Assembly: GCA_007844125.1 (NCBI GenBank)
Contig: CM017571.1
Coordinates: 29,027,978 to 29,091,977 of the forward strand
DNA from: Sinonovacula constricta
Lineage: Eukaryota > Mollusca > Bivalvia > Cardiida > Solecurtidae
Direction: 5' to 3'
DNA: 64,000 nucleotides
Program-made: the position numbers and the translations under genes
Shown: positions 37,879 to 50,865 of the stretch, one piece after another
Layout of the letters: every line of letters begins with the position of its first letter
Numbering within the stretch: position 1 is the first letter of the stretch
The notes under the pieces: generated by a model
Told to the model about the DNA's origin: nothing
The model's database searches: none
The model's input: the letters and a program-made list of their open reading frames with translations, nothing else

Positions 37879-40800
37879 CTACTCATCCTTTATGTTCAGT
37901 TGCCTATGCATCTCATACATTATCACACTGCCTGCTACTGCACAGTTCAAACTCTCTATGTTCCCCACCATTGGTATACACACACATTCACCGTAATTAT
38001 CATACGTCAGTTTCCGTGCTTCAGCTGACACCCCTGATGTTTCTCCACTCACAACCAGAACGGAATGATTGTCATTGTTACCTCTGTCACCATACACTGC
38101 CCGATTATACATCTGAACATTAAGTGGTGCATCTTTAAACACATCTAGAATCTTTTTATTACAGTAATCTTTGTCTATTTCAAAAGTTGAAGCATCATAA
38201 TCAGAGTCCGAGTCAGAAGCATTATCCTCATTATATTCAAAGAGTTGACTCTCTTTGTTGCGGTTCTTCAGTGAAAGAGATTCAATTTTCAACATAGATG
38301 CTTCGGATCCAGAGAGCTTTTCAATGTGGTGATTGGTTGGTTGTTTTACATCAGCCAGAAAGACTCTCAGGGAAGTGCCTGAGTTATGGGTCAGCAGGGC
38401 AGGCACCTGAGGCCATGCTATGTTGCTATGGATGGGAACTCTGAAATGGGCACCCATGGCTGCCCTCAGCACCTTGTTGTTCCATATATCCACACATCCT
38501 AGGAAAGGTTGACAATTTTAAAATTAAGTAAAAAAAATTACATTACATGGCAAAATAATAAATAACATGCAAATTCATTGAACTGATATCCTAGCAAAAA
38601 GAATGCACTTTGGGAATATTCTAGTTATTTTTTAAAGCTATTAAGGAATAAGGGTAGGGTGGTGTTGACAGTAAAGATCCCTTGCAGATATATTGTAAAA
38701 GTAGGAATAAAAGTATCTTTTCAGAAATAAAGAAGGGTCATAGACTTACCATAACCAAGTTCTCTACTTAGTTAAGGATCATGGGATCATGCATTCTCTA
38801 GATAGCAATTGAAAACAACTCACACTGATGGTCATTGTGACAGAAAAGAGCAATATAAGTTGTTATTTACAGAAACAACTGTCAGTACATTTAATGCATG
38901 TCAAACTGTCTAACAAAACTAAGTCTAAAAAAATGACAGTCAAAGCTATCTCTCAGCTATCTGTTACTTGGATTGTATGTTATGTTATTTCAGTAAAAAA
39001 AAGAACAGAAAAAAATATATCAAAATATTCTTTACATAAAATAACCTTTATTTCATGTTAATGTTATGTAAAGTATTTAAACTCAATGTTGAAATTTATC
39101 TCAGGTTATTGCAAAAATTTTGTCAAGGTGAACCAATAATAAAAATAGATAATTTTGGAAATCCATTAAGGAAGAATATGATGTAGTTTAAACTGATTTA
39201 ATTGTCTGACAAATTTTGGATAAGAATTAGAAGTTTGATGTCTATTCAATTTAATGAATTTATGTCTTTAAAAAGAAAGACATGACATTGAAACAAAATA
39301 ATGTTATATAAATAAACTAGTGAAATATCCCAAACAATGTGCTGATATGGGCTGAGTCAGAAACTACATATTCTAGTATATCAGTACATCCCAAATACCA
39401 AAATATAAATGCAAATATCTCTGTAGTGGAACATTGTAACTTTGTACATGTTTACCTTTAAGTACTACCACTCTCTGACAACCGACTGCTGCAGCTGTAC
39501 GAATCAGAGTCCCAAGGTTGCCACCATCTCTGATGTTGTCACAAATCAGCGTCACAGGCAGATATTGGGGGTCACATGACTGAGTTGCCAGGTTAGGTAA
39601 CTTAAACACACCTAGATGCAAAATGGATAGGAAAATAGTAAAGTAATAACTGCTAAATTTTATTTATGGGCATTAATTTTTGTAAGTATAGGTTTGTAAG
39701 CATGCTTGCGCCAGTGATGACAATTGATCTTTAGACTAAGGGTTGATTTTATTAAATGTCCTTAATGCTGTTTTGGGGATACGCGATTAGCCTACCAACT
39801 GGTACATGAGAACATTTGTGGTTGGCAGAGGTCCATGATACCAATGTAACAAGCAGAAAGGAAAAGTCAACATTATTTGTTGGTCAGAAGATTTAAAGCA
39901 ATGGTTAACCTGTTGCAACCCGTTTAATGTATCCATTTCTGCATGTCATTTTAAGCATGCAGTAGCATTGTTTTGTTGTCTTAATGAGCAACAGCTCTGT
40001 TTTCTAGGAGTTCATCAATTGTAAAAAAAAGTTCTTTACCTAATAAACCTTGTGATGTCTCTACATCTGATAAAATTTGCAGATGTTTGTACAGAACTCT
40101 GTATAGGTCAACATCGTCCATCCCTTCTATAGGTAGATCATCCAGGATATCAGGATTGGTAAAGTACAACTTCTCAAGTTTAACACCAGCTTGAATGGCA
40201 TCTATGATGAGGTTCTTTCCTTCCAAGACAACCTTGCTATGGTCGCTGCGTCCTTTTCTTGATTTAGCCTGCAGGATAAGTCGACTAGAACAAAGGAAAA
40301 TATAAAACTCCAAGCTAAATCAGAGACCATGTAAACAAAGTTACATTAAGTTATAAAAATTCCAGTATGTATTGTACAGTCAATTTAATGGAAACATATT
40401 TTTATATACAATCACCATCTTAAACTAGCATAAAGATAAATACAGATATAGCAGGTATTATGGATTTTTAAAAAAAGTTTATTTTTATTCTTTATTTAAT
40501 GAGTCAAGAGATGCTGCAGGAAGGAGAATTTGAGTCTGTTATTAATCTAAAACTGTATAGATTTGTGCAGTAGGTTGGATGTTTTGTAATTTGGTTAGAA
40601 CATTGTAACAATGATTGGAGTAATAGTGAATTCAATCGATTGGTCATGTCACCCCAAGGAACTGCACATACCCAAACCGCTTATCATCATTGTTCAAGAA
40701 CTCATATTCCACTCCATTTTTACTCAGTCTAACGTTTTCCTTCTTCTTTTCTTTATCTAGATGTTTATGTATAACAGTATTTTTCTGTAACAGGTCACCT

Positions 40801-41189
40801 TGATCCATGTTCGAGTAATTTTTTCCTTTGATGCTTACTCCTTTCAGCACCTTGAATGAATTATCACTTGAGTATTTGCTTTTTGTGTTACTTTCAACTT
40901 TCGTTTGCATATTAAAGACTCCCGTCTTTATGTGAGCTTTGCTGCTGGTATTATCAATTTTCTTCACCATCGTGTCTTCACAGTCTTGTATTGGGTCGTC
41001 AGGAATGAAAGGAACGAACGGATTTTGACGAGGATCGACGGAGGATTTTATGTTCCTTGCATCATCTTCGGGTGAAATAACACCTCGTACACTTCTTCGC
41101 ATTTTTCTCGCATAATGTCTTATAAATGTATGGCGTTGAATCCCAAGTTTTGATGTTACATGCCTGAAAGTGAACATGGGCGCAGCCAT
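37879..41189 (-). CDS. MRM3: Mitochondrial rRNA methyltransferase 3 (SpoU/TrmH family), four exons
   Basis: Spliced gene read from the minus strand. Exons: 41189-40672, 40284-40040, 39611-39456 and 38498-37879 (TAG stop). Introns are GT-AG with phases 2, 1 and 1; the join is 1539 nt, 512 codons plus stop, with no internal stop. The three SpoU motifs are visible: motif 1 in exon 3 (LICDNIRDGGNLGTLIRTAA), motif 2 (VVSGETSGVSAEA) and motif 3 (GNIESLNCAVAGSVIMYE) in exon 4. Exon 2 carries the substrate-binding region (VLEGKNLIIDAIQAG). GCVDIWNNKVLRAAMGAHF, formed across the last splice, is typical of animal MRM3. The family 2'-O-methylates a guanosine in the A-loop of mitochondrial large-subunit rRNA during mitoribosome assembly. 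I chose the start at 41189 (MAAPMF) because it has a strong Kozak context (A at -3, G at +4) and opens a basic, acid-free stretch suited to a mitochondrial presequence; an in-frame ATG upstream at 41348 is less likely. It is longer than the roughly 420-residue human protein, owing to a longer N-terminus and an acidic insert (NEDNASDSDSDYD) in exon 4. Confidence 0.93.
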
Positions 41190-41369
41190 TTTATTAAGTA
41201 TATAGTGCGGCGCCGCAAGATGTCTAACATTTCGGGACCTGAATGCAGTAGTGATGTAGTTTGTATCAACATTACAAACGATTGACAAGTTGGTGAAATA
41301 TTTTTTAAAATACATTTTGATATTTTTTAGTTCTAAGGTGTTAATCAAATGTTAACAAAATAGACTAAC
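41190..41369. promoter_or_regulatory. Putative bidirectional promoter of MRM3 and a divergent gene
   Basis: 180 bp between the MRM3 start codon and a possible plus-strand start codon at 41370. It holds a short CpG-rich block (gcggcgccgc, near 41208) in otherwise AT-rich DNA and no obvious TATA box. The MRM3 start sits in AAAATGGCTGCG, which resembles a YY1-type element often found at the start of TATA-less housekeeping genes. The promoter role is inferred from layout only. Confidence 0.4.
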
Positions 41370-41421
41370 ATGGGCAGACCTAGTGCGGTGGAGGTTCAAA
41401 AGTACTTTCCAATTCATGAAG
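41370..41421 (+). CDS. Possible first coding exon of a divergent gene (BED-finger-like start)
   Basis: An ATG at 41370 opens 17 codons plus one base (MGRPSAVEVQKYFPIHE) followed by a fair splice donor (GAAG|GTAATT). The pattern of small-polar residues followed by V..YF resembles the start of BED-type zinc fingers, in which a tryptophan or tyrosine-phenylalanine pair precedes the C-x2-C pair, but the cysteines would lie in a later exon that I could not find. The head-to-head position with MRM3 supports a real transcript start. It may be chance. Confidence 0.3.
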
Positions 41422-42063
41422 GTAATTTTTTTAAATTTCTGGTTGTGTCACTTGAAAAAACGCAATGAAATTAAACTGCTTGCGTAAAAATATTTTTTGA
41501 AGTCCTGAAAAGCATTTGAAATGCAGGAAATGGCATTATTTGTGGGTTTTTTTAAGTCAACACTCTCACTGTGGGAGCATGCACCCCACCCCACCTTAAC
41601 ACTACTATGATTCTTGTTCATAATCATACTCTCCCCTCATCCCATGAAAAAGAAAAATGTGGATTGTCTTTGTTTCTGAGAATACAAACAGTTTGGACTC
41701 ATGGAATAGGTTTCTAGCAGAGTCTGAAATGATGGAAATGGCTCTAATTGGCAGTTACATTTCAAAAGTTTTCTGGAGGCACATGCCCTTAGACCCCTAC
41801 TACTGAGGCTAGCACCATTGGTGCTCGCTCAATTAGGAACCCCTCCACCCTAAACAAATTCCTGTTTATTCCTCTGCTTAAAATATATCCTTGCATATGT
41901 CTGTTACAAAGTTGACTAATTATTTTCAAACATTAACAGTTAATAGGGCAGAAAGTTCTGTAAAACTTTTATTAAAGTCTCTGTCCAAGTTTGACATGGG
42001 TACATGACACACAGAACCACCCACTTCATTTATATTGTTTAATTACTGCATCAGTATAAATAA

Positions 42064-42265
42064 TACATGTGAACTCTCCCACTTTTGTAGGGAGACTCCC
42101 TCTTTTAAGGTTCAAAATTATTTTAAAATGAGGTGTTTTACACATATTAAGAAATCTCCCGACTTGGAAACAGATAATCTTCCTTCTTTGTTTATATGAA
42201 AATAACAAATCATCCACTTTGCAAGTGAAAATCTCCCATTTTGGCCTCAGAAAAGGTTCACATGT
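42064..42265. mobile_element. Possible MITE-like element with ACATGTGAAC inverted ends
   Basis: 202 bp bounded by ACATGTGAAC (42064) and its inverse GTTCACATGT (42256-42265). Inside are several CTCCC-containing motifs (GAACTCTCCCAC, GGAGACTCCCTC, AATCTCCCGAC, AATCTCCCATT). Single copy in the window. Confidence 0.35.
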
Positions 42266-45200
42266 GCAGCAGTATCAGGGCACTCTGTTTATTATGATCG
42301 ACATAATTATACACATGGATCATATTAGCTCTTGTTGTGTTTGGAGATATCTTAAAGATATTGAGCTAGTCAGCTACAAAAAAGTTGAAAACTCGTTGAA
42401 ATGCTGCCGAGTCAGCCAACCTAACGACAACACTTTCTCAGGAAGAACAGCACATACATTTATATAATGTAGTGTTCAGAGCAGAGCTAATATTTTATTC
42501 CATTATTTATTGCAGTTCAACAAAATTTTGCTTCATTTTATTTGTTTTTAAATGCAAATTTTATCAACAGTGGTCAAGTCTCTAACATTTGTCTTAGTTT
42601 TTTTGAGAATTGATTCTTGAGGGGTGGCAACTGAAGAATGTATTTGAACAATGAACATAGCAGGACAAAAGCAACTCAGAAGCAGAATAAATGACACTAA
42701 CTCCACTTCATTTTTAATCTTTTTTAATATCTTTTATTAATATTTTTTACTTACTTTGATCACAATAGCACAATTAATTACAAATCATAATAAAACTATA
42801 AAGATATTGACAACTGAATAAACAAACAATAATTATGTGCTTAGCATACAAAAATACTTTAACAATCAAGACAAAAAAGCAACAATTAGGGAGTGAGGGA
42901 TCTTTTACCACATTCAAACACCTTGAACATTACTTATTAAATCAATTACAGCATTACTTTCACTCATATCTGGTTAATTATGCCTACATTATCATTGAAG
43001 TAAATAATCTCTTAGATAAAATCTGAGACCATTTTCAATCAACCGACCAGGAACAGAGAAAATCCAAACTTAAGCTTATCAGAGACTGTCTCCCTAGATC
43101 CTATTGGTCAGATTCAATGATTTCAGATCAGATCTGACCAATCAAATGCTAACAATGGTTTCAGTTTTGTATAACCTTAAGTCTTGACAGATCTTATTCA
43201 GTAAATATCTAAACCTTACCAAGTCTGCTTACTCGGGACTATAAAACTTGGAGCTTCAGTCCAAATATTATATATCCTCAAGTATTAATTGGTTAATTAA
43301 AAATCAATTTTAATATCAGAAACAATCAAATACTTGAGAAGACTCCTGCAAAGTTTGATGACCTTTGACCCTGTTTGAAAATGTTCTCAAACCCCAATTT
43401 CAAGGCCATTTAACTTGTTCACACATTACTGATGCTCAAACTAGCCACACTTTTTCTGTGGTTCAGGGTCATCCTTCACATAATCATAGCAGATCTTGAG
43501 TGATATTAAGAAGGGGTGTATAGGTGTGAGATTTCAGTTGTACCTATGAATAGGTGTAAAAAAGACAAGACTTTTGTATTTTAAAGTGAGATACAAAAAT
43601 CTTATGCTATTACATGATTTGTTGAGGTGAGAAAATGATAACAACAGGAAGTAAAATGTTTAATTATAAGATGCAGGATAAACTGAAAGAAACTGGCTAA
43701 GTGTTTTAGCTGTTCAATACAAGCACATTATTTTCTTATTAAAGACCAATTGCTTGCAAACAATTACTATATATCAGCAAATAAAACATAGACATTGGTA
43801 TTTATTTAGCAGTCCCCTTCTTTATTGGCTTCTGCTCAAACAATTTCAATGGGATGACAGTTTTACATGCGCTTAGGGAGTTGTTTTAGATTAATTTTTC
43901 AATATTTTTTAAATATCTGTGCATGTAATTTGTTGCTTTAAAATCAAGATAACCTGTACAATGTTGTTTTTAAAAACATACAATTCATACAAAAACATCT
44001 AAAAAGTTAAATAGTTTATCTTGCACCATGGACAGTAAATGTAAAAAGCAGTTTTTTTAGCTGGCAAGTGTTCATGTTTTCAAACTTTAGGTAAAAAGCT
44101 GATCAACTGCCGAGTTAAATGAATCAAACAATGGAGTAAAATTGGTTTAAAAAGGAGTTAAACATATCAACATCTGCACTGACAGTGATTTCTCATTACC
44201 CTGTGTCAGTCTTTAACAAAAACACACAATATCCAACAGACAATGTCTTATGGATTCAATGATAGAAATCAGTTGTAGAATAAAATCAAAATATCTGTAG
44301 ACACAGAATAAAATTTAAATATCAGTACAGTCATAGCAGTTAATTGAAATATCTGTATCAATATATCCCAGAAATCTTAAACCAAACCTTGAAGTGTGGT
44401 AAACTGTTGAACTGAGATGAGACGGAAGAGTACTATAATGAGCCTTTCTGCCAGAAATCTACATTGTTGAGCTTCTTGATACAGAGTCTTTATTACTAAC
44501 TGACTGCCAATTGTCAGATAAAATTGTGTTATCCCCGCCCCCCACCCCCCTCGAACTTTGACTCCATTTTGTGTCAATGTTTAACTAAGTCCCTATATAA
44601 CTGGTTGCTTTAGAAGAAAAAATCTGGTGTTTCTATTACTAACCAATCAAGATCATCAGTAAAAATTGTTTTTTTTTTTCTCCAAGTACCGGTACTTCAT
44701 CTACAGTTTGCCTAATTGCCCAACTAAATCCCTGTATAATAAATTAGTTTCTTTTGGAAAAAAAGAAAAGAATTTGGTGTTTTCACCTCTAATGAAAACT
44801 TGAGCTTGATTTGAAACACCTTACATTTAGAAACATTCATACAAATTCAATAATACAATGAACACAAAAACAGTACACATGTATATAGTGATAATTTAAA
44901 GCATTGCACAAGACCATGAAATAAAGATCTAAAAATGGTATGACAATAATTTTCATATTTACATCCATTTATCTAGCTGACCATTCACCACAGTGCACAA
45001 AATATCTATTAATGGTGTATGTCTAAAAACACATTCTCTACAGTGCAATTGTAACATTATGCAAATGGCCAAAATGGTGAAAATTGGATTTAAAAAATGC
45101 TAACAAGATGTTCAGAGGGTCATGATATGAACATTTAAATAAGGAATATATCTTGAGTTCATTCACAGACACAAGCAAATCATTTAAAAAATACAACAGT

Positions 45201-48200
45201 CTGACAACTCTACTAAAATCAAGTATGCCTAAGAAAGATAAAATAGAATCACTAAATGATGTTTAGCTGATAATGTTTTTACAAATTTAGATTGACATTA
45301 GATTTTAAGATCTGATTTAAACTTGCTGATATTTTATGAAAACATGATTTATGTAAATGCTTTTCAGTTCTAATGATACAAATTTGAGAACAAATTTGAA
45401 AATCAAATTCTAAAAAACAACATTATTCAATATGTGGTTCAAATTCAAAACATGCATAACTGTGATTTGTTTCAGGTAATAAATGTACAAATTCTTTATT
45501 GGTTTGTGTTTAACCCATTTAAATGGAATAAATAATTAAATGTTCTGGGCTAAATCAATGAAAAAACAACAGTGAAAACAAAGCTAATTGGAGTGCATTA
45601 CAAAATACAAATGTATGTTAAAATGTTCTCACATAATGTTTCTGTTCGAACTGAGAAGTGGAGAAAGTAAATACAATAGCAAAATGTCCCACAATAAACA
45701 ATCATTTTATTGTGGGTACCAATGTTAGTAGTAAAACAGAAACAACCCAAAGAGTACCTGCATCTTACAAAGAAAGGTAAGAAATGTAATGTTTGTCTGA
45801 ATCTTACACTGCAATCACATTAAGCAAAAAATATGGATTAACAAGATATGTATCAATGTAGATTTTTTTTCTAAAAACCACAAATATAGTAAGGATACTG
45901 TGGTAAATAGATTAGTAAAACAAAGATTTCTGTTTTTACTTTAATATAATAATAATTAGAAATATCTTATAACATCTTTAAATTTGAAACAAAACAAAAC
46001 TGTCAGACAAGGCAGAGATCTGTCATACTATAGTGAAAGGAAATTAGATTAACATATAAAAAACGTAAACAAATTCAATATCAGAGAATTCTATCGCAAT
46101 ATGTACATAACACTGACTGCAGCTTTTAAACACATTTGACTGTTTTAATGACTAGGAACAATCTAAATTTACACATATAAGATCTATGAAAAGATACAAT
46201 ATAACCAGTTTTCATAGCATTAACATACAGTGGTAGAAGAAGGAAAAAAGAAAATACTAAAGTGGGGTATGTCTGATGATGACCTCAAACTCACAAAACT
46301 ACAGAACAACAAATGCGGTGTGAGGATTAACAAATTGAATAGATACTATAGGGGTTTGGGGTATACCTGGACATGGAAGTTTGTGCTGATGAAACACTAT
46401 ATACACATAATTGTATGAAAAACATAATGGAGGCAGGATGCAAGCCTCCCACTGACATCACTGAACATGTTGGAGAGGTTACAAAAGGGGACAAACTCTA
46501 GATAAATAAACTGTACAACAGAAGGGATATTACACTTCAGTAACCATATACAACAAGGAGAAAATTAATGATAAGTCATAGAGAAAGCAAAACTGACTCC
46601 TATAAATGAAAGAGAAAGGAGAAAATGATGCTCAAATTACAACAAAGTGAACTTATCTATGCAATTTACAACAAACTGAACTACTAATGGCAATTTATAA
46701 CGAAGGGAGCTTACTCTTAGTCATATACAACAAAGGGAGTTAACTCTTAGTCATATACAACAAAGGGAGTTAACTCTAACCATTAAATCTACATCAATGG
46801 GAACCAGCTCTGCTAAGGACCCTTACTTAAAATCCATTACAAATAGATATAATATCTTTGAAATAATGAAATCACTAGTACTCTGTCAATCAAAAGATGC
46901 AATTAATAAAATTGTAACAAAGATGAAAAATCAAGATCATCAAGTGACATGAACAGCTTAATGGAGTTTTAATATATTTTTTTTAAATCTTTCATTATTG
47001 AGATTTTCGATAAATAAATGGAGAAAAAAAATCTTCTCCTCACTCAAAATTTTGTGTTTAATGAAGATGTTTTGTAACATTGTCACAAACCATTTCAAAT
47101 GTATTATAAGTGAATTATATATATGAAGTTTATGATTTTAGTAGTTAGGCTAAATGTAGGGCTTTTTGTCCAATTCTAAACTAGGATGTAAACAACTGGC
47201 TGTCATAGTTTAACGCCTGAGGCACATCTACAATTTGTCACCTTAGAGGATATGTTTTGTTTTTTTGATGGCAGTTTATGCCAAAGAAATGTGTAAAGGA
47301 CCATAATTTATTAATGTTTTTAATTTCAGTACTGCCCTGATGCATTCTGATATCTGTATTAAATTTATGTAATGTTCATACATAAGGGGGAAATTTAAAG
47401 AGAGTTCTGGGTGCATGCCCCTCTATATTCGCACCGGTCCTAACTGTATGTGATAAGATTGTGTCTAAGAATGTATAGGATGGTGTCATGTTTTAGTCAT
47501 AATCAAACACATTAATACAATACAATATTTAAACACAAAACAACATGATAAAGATCAAACTTTCCTTTAAATCAACACTTAACCAATCACAATGTTGCTT
47601 CATCTTACTTAAAGTACAATCACCAGTAACAATACTGTATTCTCCAAGACCTTAGTTGGTGAACCAGCAAAAGATTCCTAAATCAATAAAAGTGGGTGGA
47701 ATTAACAATCTACTGAGGTTCAAAATATTTAAATGATTAGGTGCTCATTTGCAGTCGTTACTTTTACCCACCTTTGTTTAATAATGGAGCAAAAAATATT
47801 GTTTAGAGAATATTATGACACAAAATGATAACAAAGATAAATATGCTACTTTGTAAGTAACTTCCCATTCTTAACCAGATCACTACATTAACAACACCAT
47901 ACCTTATTCACTACTGAATCAAACCTTTTCTTGATAATTTTTCTTAAATACAATGTGCAACAACAGTATACTTTGCAGTTATGTAGGTCCTTACATGTAC
48001 TGCAAGAACTGAATGTTTTATGGTTTAATAACACAAAACATTGACGCTTTGTGTTTATAAAATGGCATATCAATCTTTGATTTAATATGAAAATATGAAA
48101 GATGACTTGACAAGGTACACAAATGCAATTCTTTTACATATTAAAATTTTGTCAATTATGATAAAGTTTGCAGAAATCTACATCATGCATTTATATATAT

Positions 48201-48546
48201 TACTATCCTATCTTAATATATGTCCCTAGTAAAACAATTCTTGATGTACATATATTTTCAAACAGGGTAAGTGTATAAGTAACTTTAATGTAAGACACAT
48301 GGCTGATCATTTGTCAAATACATCTTGTACCTCTAGTTATAAGTAAATGCAACAAACTTCTGAAATAGAAAACAAGGTATCTTGGCAGTGCTTTTTGTGT
48401 TTGGGAACTTTTAATTTTACACTATTTTGTGTGTGTGTTTGTTACATTTTCCAGTGTCTTTTACAATCTATATTAGCAACTTGTCCACAATATAATCAAG
48501 CCGACATAAGTCATTCTATAATGTACACTTTACGCCTATACATGTC
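42266..48546. other. Long AT-rich stretch without a supported gene
   Basis: Only short open frames (up to 82 codons) and the 30-bp tandem. A 13-bp-arm inverted repeat (ATTGGTCAGAT ... AGATCTGACCAAT) lies near 43104-43143. The stretch lies beyond the 3' end of the second gene; nothing else was recognised. Confidence 0.5.
46694..46780. repeat. 30-bp short tandem repeat, three units
   Basis: CAAAGGGAGTTAACTCTTAG then TCATATACAA, at 30-bp steps from 46701. Confidence 0.8.
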
Positions 48547-49424
48547 TCAATCTAATGTATCTATCTTCTTTTTACTGTCCTTCCTCTTGAAGCTCCCGGC
48601 ACGATTCTTGCTCGACACATTGTTTGCCGAGCCATGGCGTATTCTTGCACCATTCGCGCCGGTGCCATTCTTGTCAGCGAGACTGTCCTTATCTGTAGGG
48701 GAATGCATGCTACCGACGCTAAGGCTCGACATGGAGCTCGAGAGGTTGAGATTTGAAGAGATTCCGAGAGAGCTAGGGTAAGGGTTCATAATGTCGACAT
48801 CATCGCCTGGGAAATAGGGTTCCACCATCATGGCCTCGAGACAGTTTACAAACAGCTCGGCAGTGTCACTGCTCTGGGCAGACTGGCAGAAAAGACAAGC
48901 AATGAGTATAAAGTTACATTGGGCAGATGAGCAAGGGTGACATATTATGGGAATACTTCAACAGATGTAAAGGATACAAAATAATGAATGAGAAATAATT
49001 TGGAACTTCCAAACAACAAACTCTCTAACACAGAATATTTTTTTGTCAATCCGGTGGGTACAAATTTGACTGCTAAGCATTGTGTAACCCAATTAAAACA
49101 ATGATGGATATCGGGAAAATGGGAGTTAATGTGATACAAATGTTTGAGTTGTTTTAGAAAAATATATTGTACTAATATTGCACATTTGTTCTAAAAAGGT
49201 GTTTTCATGTATAAATTGTGCATAAACAGAAAGGTTTTAAAATTATTAAATAGAACTCTGTTTCTCTGACATAGGGTCAACTAATCTTTGATGAATGGAT
49301 AATAGTTCATTGCTCTGATATACTTTACATGTAAATGTTCATTTAACTTTTTTGTAATTTTCATTTAAAATACTCACCTTGGTAAATGTCCCAGCAAACC
49401 TCCACAATCCTCCAAACCCAATAC
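48547..49424 (-). CDS. Last two exons of an unrecognised gene (Ser-rich, Lys-rich C-terminus)
   Basis: Exon 49424-49378 (47 nt) has acceptor TTTACAG and donor AAG|GTGAGT, and reads IGFGGLWRFAGTFTK in the one frame that continues in phase 0 into exon 48882-48547 (acceptor CTGCCAG). The final exon encodes 111 residues: an ordered-looking start (SSDTAELFVNCLEAMMVEPY), then an acidic PGDDVD, a serine-rich low-complexity stretch (LNLSSSMSSLSVGSMHS) and a basic tail (SFKRKDSKKKIDTLD) before a TGA stop. Codon use and GC content are clearly above the surrounding DNA. The tail looks like a phosphorylatable disordered C-terminus. I do not recognise the family and assign no function. The 5' part is outside the window or in small exons I could not link. 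Confidence 0.7.
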
Positions 49425-50865
49425 CTGTAAACAGAGGACAAAGTAGAACCAGGTGTAGTGATCAATACAGGAATAACACAATTAAATACTCATTTTATAA
49501 TGAAAATTAAAAATAAATAAATCAGTAATTGAAAGGTAAGGGTGCAAAGACAACAGCAGTACATACAATATCGAAAAAACACAGGGATGGAAATCAGAGT
49601 TAAATATGACTTGGTTACATTTGTATGTAAATAACATACAGCATCTGTAAAGCAGCTAACAGTGTCTAATTGTTGGAGGTCTAACTTTCAAACGGAGTAC
49701 CAAATTTAAAACAACAAAACCTTTAACATTTAGTTTATGTTGTCTTGGTTACATCAGGGAAAGAAATCTGCTTTTGAGTTTATTTATAAACAAGTTTTCA
49801 AAAACCATGCATATGTAAAGGAAACTAAAAATCAAGTTGTTTTCATTTATTTACCTCAATAACAATCCCCAATAAATAGCATTAAGCTAGCCTTTACTAA
49901 CTGAAAACTCCAAATCTTTCATATCTTCATGCACTGGAATAAACTTTGTATAGTCTTAAACCTAGTTTAATCCCCAAGGGAAGAAAACAGTTCTACCCAG
50001 CTAATGTTCATAGTTTGATTTAATCTCTGTATTTCTGAGTGCAATTAGTTCATATTTAGGGAGTAAAATACCCATTTTAAACATTAGCAGGAGAAAACAA
50101 CTATTGTTAAATCGAAAGAAAAACACCCAGCAAAATGGTACCCTATAACAAACTTAAATAATGATTAGTAGATTAGCTTAAAAACACCCAACAATTAACA
50201 GAAAAAAAACAAAACAGGTTGCTTTGACTGAAGATGTGAGGTAAAATGTCCAATTATGTAAATTACTGCTGTACTTGGCTAACAAAGTTTTAATTGTGAG
50301 TCAAGAAATGTTGATTTAAAACAAAAATAACAAGTAAGGCAGTCTGTAATAATTCTTGCTTATTGTTTATAATTACAATGGTGAAACTTAATTATGCTGT
50401 AGTTCCCATTCCCATGGCTCTATATAGTAACCTAGATTATGAAAAACAGGTAAATTAATAAATTAACAGGTACAAAAATTATACAGAGCTTTACACGCTT
50501 TTCTTAGAAAATATAGTTATCACAATCACCTTAAAATTTAGGTTAAAAACAGATTTTGCCCATAAAAATAAAAGGCCACTAAAAACATTCTGCAGAGCTT
50601 GATAAGGATTATATTCGTGGAAAGATAATAAGAGCAAACATGCAAAAAGCAACCACAGCACAAAGCTGCCTAGAGACGAAATATGGATTAGGACAAATGG
50701 TACATGGTGGGAAATCCAGCAAATATCCTGGAGACACAAGCAAACAGGAAACCCTTTTAAGGAGATATGAATTCCATTAAAGAATTAAGGTGCTTTGAAC
50801 TAACTAGAGAAGATATGATGAACACAAATTTGTTTTGATGAACTTAGATGTATCTGGTTGAAACT
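49425..50865 (-). other. Probable intron of the unrecognised minus-strand gene
   Basis: Upstream of the 49424 acceptor on the minus strand. No exon that restores phase could be identified. Confidence 0.4.

Noticed and set aside
41560..41880. Possible transposon fragment (GGCACATGCCCTTAGACCCC and GGCTAGCACCATTGGTGCTC)
   Set aside because: The wording resembles repeats seen in invertebrate genomes, and a weaker similar stretch lies at 47400-47445, but there are no ends or coding remnants to define an element.
43104..43143. Short inverted repeat ATTGGTCAGAT / AGATCTGACCAAT
   Set aside because: Arms of about 12 bp are too short to separate from chance in AT-rich DNA.
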